A stretch of 8,102 nt of DNA from Spirochaetia bacterium (GTDB lineage: Bacteria > Spirochaetota > Leptospiria > Leptospirales > Leptonemataceae). The position numbers were made by a program, and so were the translations under genes. The notes under the pieces were generated by a model. The model had not been told where the DNA came from, did no database searches, and saw nothing but the letters and a program-made list of their open reading frames with translations. The first letter of the stretch is position 1. Each line of letters begins with the position of its first letter. This document shows, piece by piece, positions 6,756 through 8,102 of this stretch. The stretch lies in NCBI GenBank assembly GCA_029880625.1, contig JAOUOA010000102.1, forward strand, positions 1-8,102, given 5' to 3'.

Positions 6756-6929
6756 AAAGGCGAAAAGGGTCAGAAGCAGTGTAAAAGAAATCAAGATCCG
6801 CTATATTTCAATAAATTCATGTCGCCTAGCTGCATTTGTCCCTTCAATTAAAGCGGCAGTTCGCAAGGAATGCTGGTTGATGCAATAAAAATCTATTGAC
6901 ATCTAAATATTCAGGATACAGGATTAGAT

Positions 6930-7952
6930 ATGAATCGATATTTATTTACTTTCATTCTATTTGCATCGTTCTTCTTTCTGAACACTTATCTCCATGCAGA
7001 AGATGATGCAAAGATACAGGAATGCAACAAATCAATTGCTAAAAGTCAGAGTAATCTTCAGGAAGTTTTTAACTGCGGTCTTCTGGAATACGAGCATTAT
7101 AAAAAAATTCGGCATATGTATACTATGGGCGGAAAAGATTCATTGAAAAAGCCGGAGAAAAGAAGCTCTATTATAAAAAAAATGGAAATGGTTTTAAAAG
7201 CCAATCCAGATTTTCCTTATGCATTATTCATAATGGCCGATTTAAACGGGACTCCTGATACAGAATTCAAAGAAGGATCCGGACCGCATACTTCATTTGT
7301 CAATTTGAATAAGGGTATTCAGTATGCAGAAAGGCTGTATAGCACCGACAAAAAAAACAAAGACTCCATTTATCTTTATACCACTTTTTTAATGTATGAT
7401 AACCAGATACCGCTTGCCAGGAAAATTGCAGGGCCGTTGGGAAAAAAGGATGAATTATTCAACATCGTAAATGATTTTTCTCAGATTTCGCTGCCGCCAT
7501 CGACGATTTATGACTTCCATGCATCTGCCGGCTACGTTAACAGTAAATATGGACAGATTCCTCAATTAAATACCAATCCGTATGTTAAATTCAGATATTA
7601 CTATTTCCCCGGCCCTTTCAATGAAGTTTCAGATTATATAAATAAAAATTCAAAAGAAACAATTAATTTTTTTAAGGTCAACTCAAGAGAAAACAATTCT
7701 GAACCAAACATGTATGCGCAATTTTTAAAAAGAAAGAAAAATAAAATTTCTTACAGCACGGAAGCTGAGTTCAATAAAATGAAATCAATGAAAAATATGT
7801 ACAAAAATTTTAACGGAGTTACAATGTATATTTTTGAATTTGATAACCCAAAAGCCCAGGACGGCGATTATGCAAAGAAATTAAAAGATTTCCCGGTTTT
7901 GAAAAAAACAAAAACTTACAGCATGATCATTATAAAAGACCTGTACCGGTAA
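6930..7952 (+). CDS. Secreted protein of unknown function with TPR-like helical region
   Basis: I do not recognise this 340-residue protein. It begins with a clear Sec signal peptide (hydrophobic 4-20) and likely signal peptidase I cleavage after His-Ala at 22-23, so it should reach the periplasm or outside. The mature part has just two cysteines, Cys32 and Cys49, which could form a disulfide. Residues about 78-108 (MEMVLKANPDFPYALFIMAD) and 125-175 look like TPR-type helical pairs. The rest is rich in Lys, Asn, Tyr and Phe, ending with a strand-like YSMIIIKDLYR. AGGA at 6920-6923, six bases before the ATG, is a fair ribosome-binding site. A perfect TTGACA lies at 6896-6901 but no good -10 follows. 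It is more AT-rich than the flagellar genes, which may mean transfer. Similar residues recur downstream at 7996-8058. Confidence 0.8.
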   Translation: MNRYLFTFILFASFFFLNTYLHAEDDAKIQECNKSIAKSQSNLQEVFNCGLLEYEHYKKIRHMYTMGGKDSLKKPEKRSSIIKKMEMVLKANPDFPYALFIMADLNGTPDTEFKEGSGPHTSFVNLNKGIQYAERLYSTDKKNKDSIYLYTTFLMYDNQIPLARKIAGPLGKKDELFNIVNDFSQISLPPSTIYDFHASAGYVNSKYGQIPQLNTNPYVKFRYYYFPGPFNEVSDYINKNSKETINFFKVNSRENNSEPNMYAQFLKRKKNKISYSTEAEFNKMKSMKNMYKNFNGVTMYIFEFDNPKAQDGDYAKKLKDFPVLKKTKTYSMIIIKDLYR

Positions 7953-7989
7953 TCATAAATCTCTTCAGAAGAATTTGAGACATTCTCAG

Positions 7990-8058
7990 GAAGCTGAATG
8001 CAATCAAGAATTCAGACAAAACGTAAAATCAACCAATCAGGAAGTATTTAAAAGATAA
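7990..8058 (+). pseudogene. Possible decayed copy of the N-terminal region of the preceding secreted protein
   Basis: A start-less open frame ends at TAA 8056-8058 and reads EAECNQEF, then about ten residues, then NQEVFKR. The upstream protein has QECNKS at 30-35 and NLQEVFNC at 42-49. At the base level GAATGCAA (7020 and 7996) and TCAGGAAGT followed by TTTAA (7058 and 8037, 14 of 15 bases alike) recur in the same order. Their spacings, 38 and 41 bases, differ by exactly one codon. This suggests a fragment of a related gene, though the bases between are poorly conserved and chance cannot be excluded. Confidence 0.3.
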
Positions 8059-8102
8059 TACCGGCCAAAATATAAATTTTACGGACCGCAGTTTCCGTCA
8101 TA

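Noticed and set aside
6820..6885. Integron attC-like or insertion-sequence end in the spacer after the RibD_C gene, suggested by an irregular AGC/ATT/CCTT inverted repeat.
   Set aside because: The GTTRRRY and RYYYAAC boxes are missing and pairing needs several bulges.
6739..6888. A 49-codon open frame across the spacer after the RibD_C gene, ending SCRLAAFVPSIKAAVRK and a few more residues before TAA.
   Set aside because: It has no ATG or ribosome-binding site, it overlaps the end of the RibD_C gene, and most of it reads as low-quality spacer. Chance is the simpler explanation.
6896..6930. Perfect -35 box TTGACA just before the unknown secreted protein gene.
   Set aside because: No -10 box of acceptable quality lies 16-19 bases downstream, so a promoter cannot be supported.
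7962..7988. Two small perfect inverted repeats (TCTTC/GAAGA and TGAGA/TCTCA) after the unknown secreted protein gene, as a terminator.
   Set aside because: No T tract follows either one, and the first has a 1-base loop that cannot fold as drawn.
6195..8064. TACCGG occurs four times (6196, 6741, 7944, 8059), twice as the 9-base GTACCGGCT flanking the RibD_C gene.
   Set aside because: Two copies are within coding sequence, flanks do not match, and there is no other sign of cassette or insertion boundaries.
8081..8098. ACGGA/TCCGT hairpin at the right edge.
   Set aside because: A 5-pair stem with an 8-base loop and no T tract before the window ends; too weak to call.

Overview
The window looks like a chromosomal segment of a spirochaete, probably from the order Leptospirales. 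The main evidence is a 644-residue FlgK that begins MGSTFGGLEIGKR, a start typical of spirochaetal hook-associated proteins. It is preceded by a FlgN-type chaperone gene. Two exported proteins have Cys-containing signal peptides that fit only the relaxed spirochaetal lipobox. GC content is moderate and drops visibly in the right-hand third. The genus cannot be fixed from the sequence alone.

Layout. (1) Positions 23-1815, minus strand: a two-gene unit made of a putative FlgT-like lipoprotein followed by an exported DUF192 protein. The two genes overlap by 4 bases (GTGA), and a plausible sigma70 promoter lies at 1851-1879. (2) Positions 1940-4417, plus strand: flgN and flgK, divergent from the lipoprotein gene across a 124-base gap. 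(3) Positions 4433-5898, minus strand: an alpha/beta hydrolase followed 20 bases later by a stand-alone class III nucleotide cyclase. The cyclase converges on flgK with a 15-base gap, so flgL, often next to flgK, is not there. (4) Positions 5899-6239: an AT-rich intergenic stretch. It holds a coding-like remnant, two tandem promoter-like sequences and a hairpin followed by eight T. (5) Positions 6240-6755, plus strand: a RibD_C / dihydrofolate-reductase-fold protein. (6) Positions 6930-7952, plus strand: a 340-residue secreted protein of unknown function, AT-rich. It is followed by a short degenerate stretch that resembles its own N-terminal region.

How the genes may work together. FlgN should hold FlgK monomers for export by the flagellar type III system, and FlgK joins hook to filament. 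The divergent lipoprotein has an N-terminal region like FlgT/LPP20 proteins and could be a periplasmic or outer-membrane partner of the flagellum, but this is inference. The hydrolase and cyclase genes are spaced like an operon. The cyclase probably makes cAMP, although one catalytic position is non-canonical. The right-hand third, from about 5900 on, looks like accessory DNA with decayed genes. I see no rRNA, tRNA, CRISPR array or insertion sequence. No complete new system is evident. The features most worth checking are the leader of the RibD_C gene, the unknown secreted protein with its decayed copy, and the altered cyclase.
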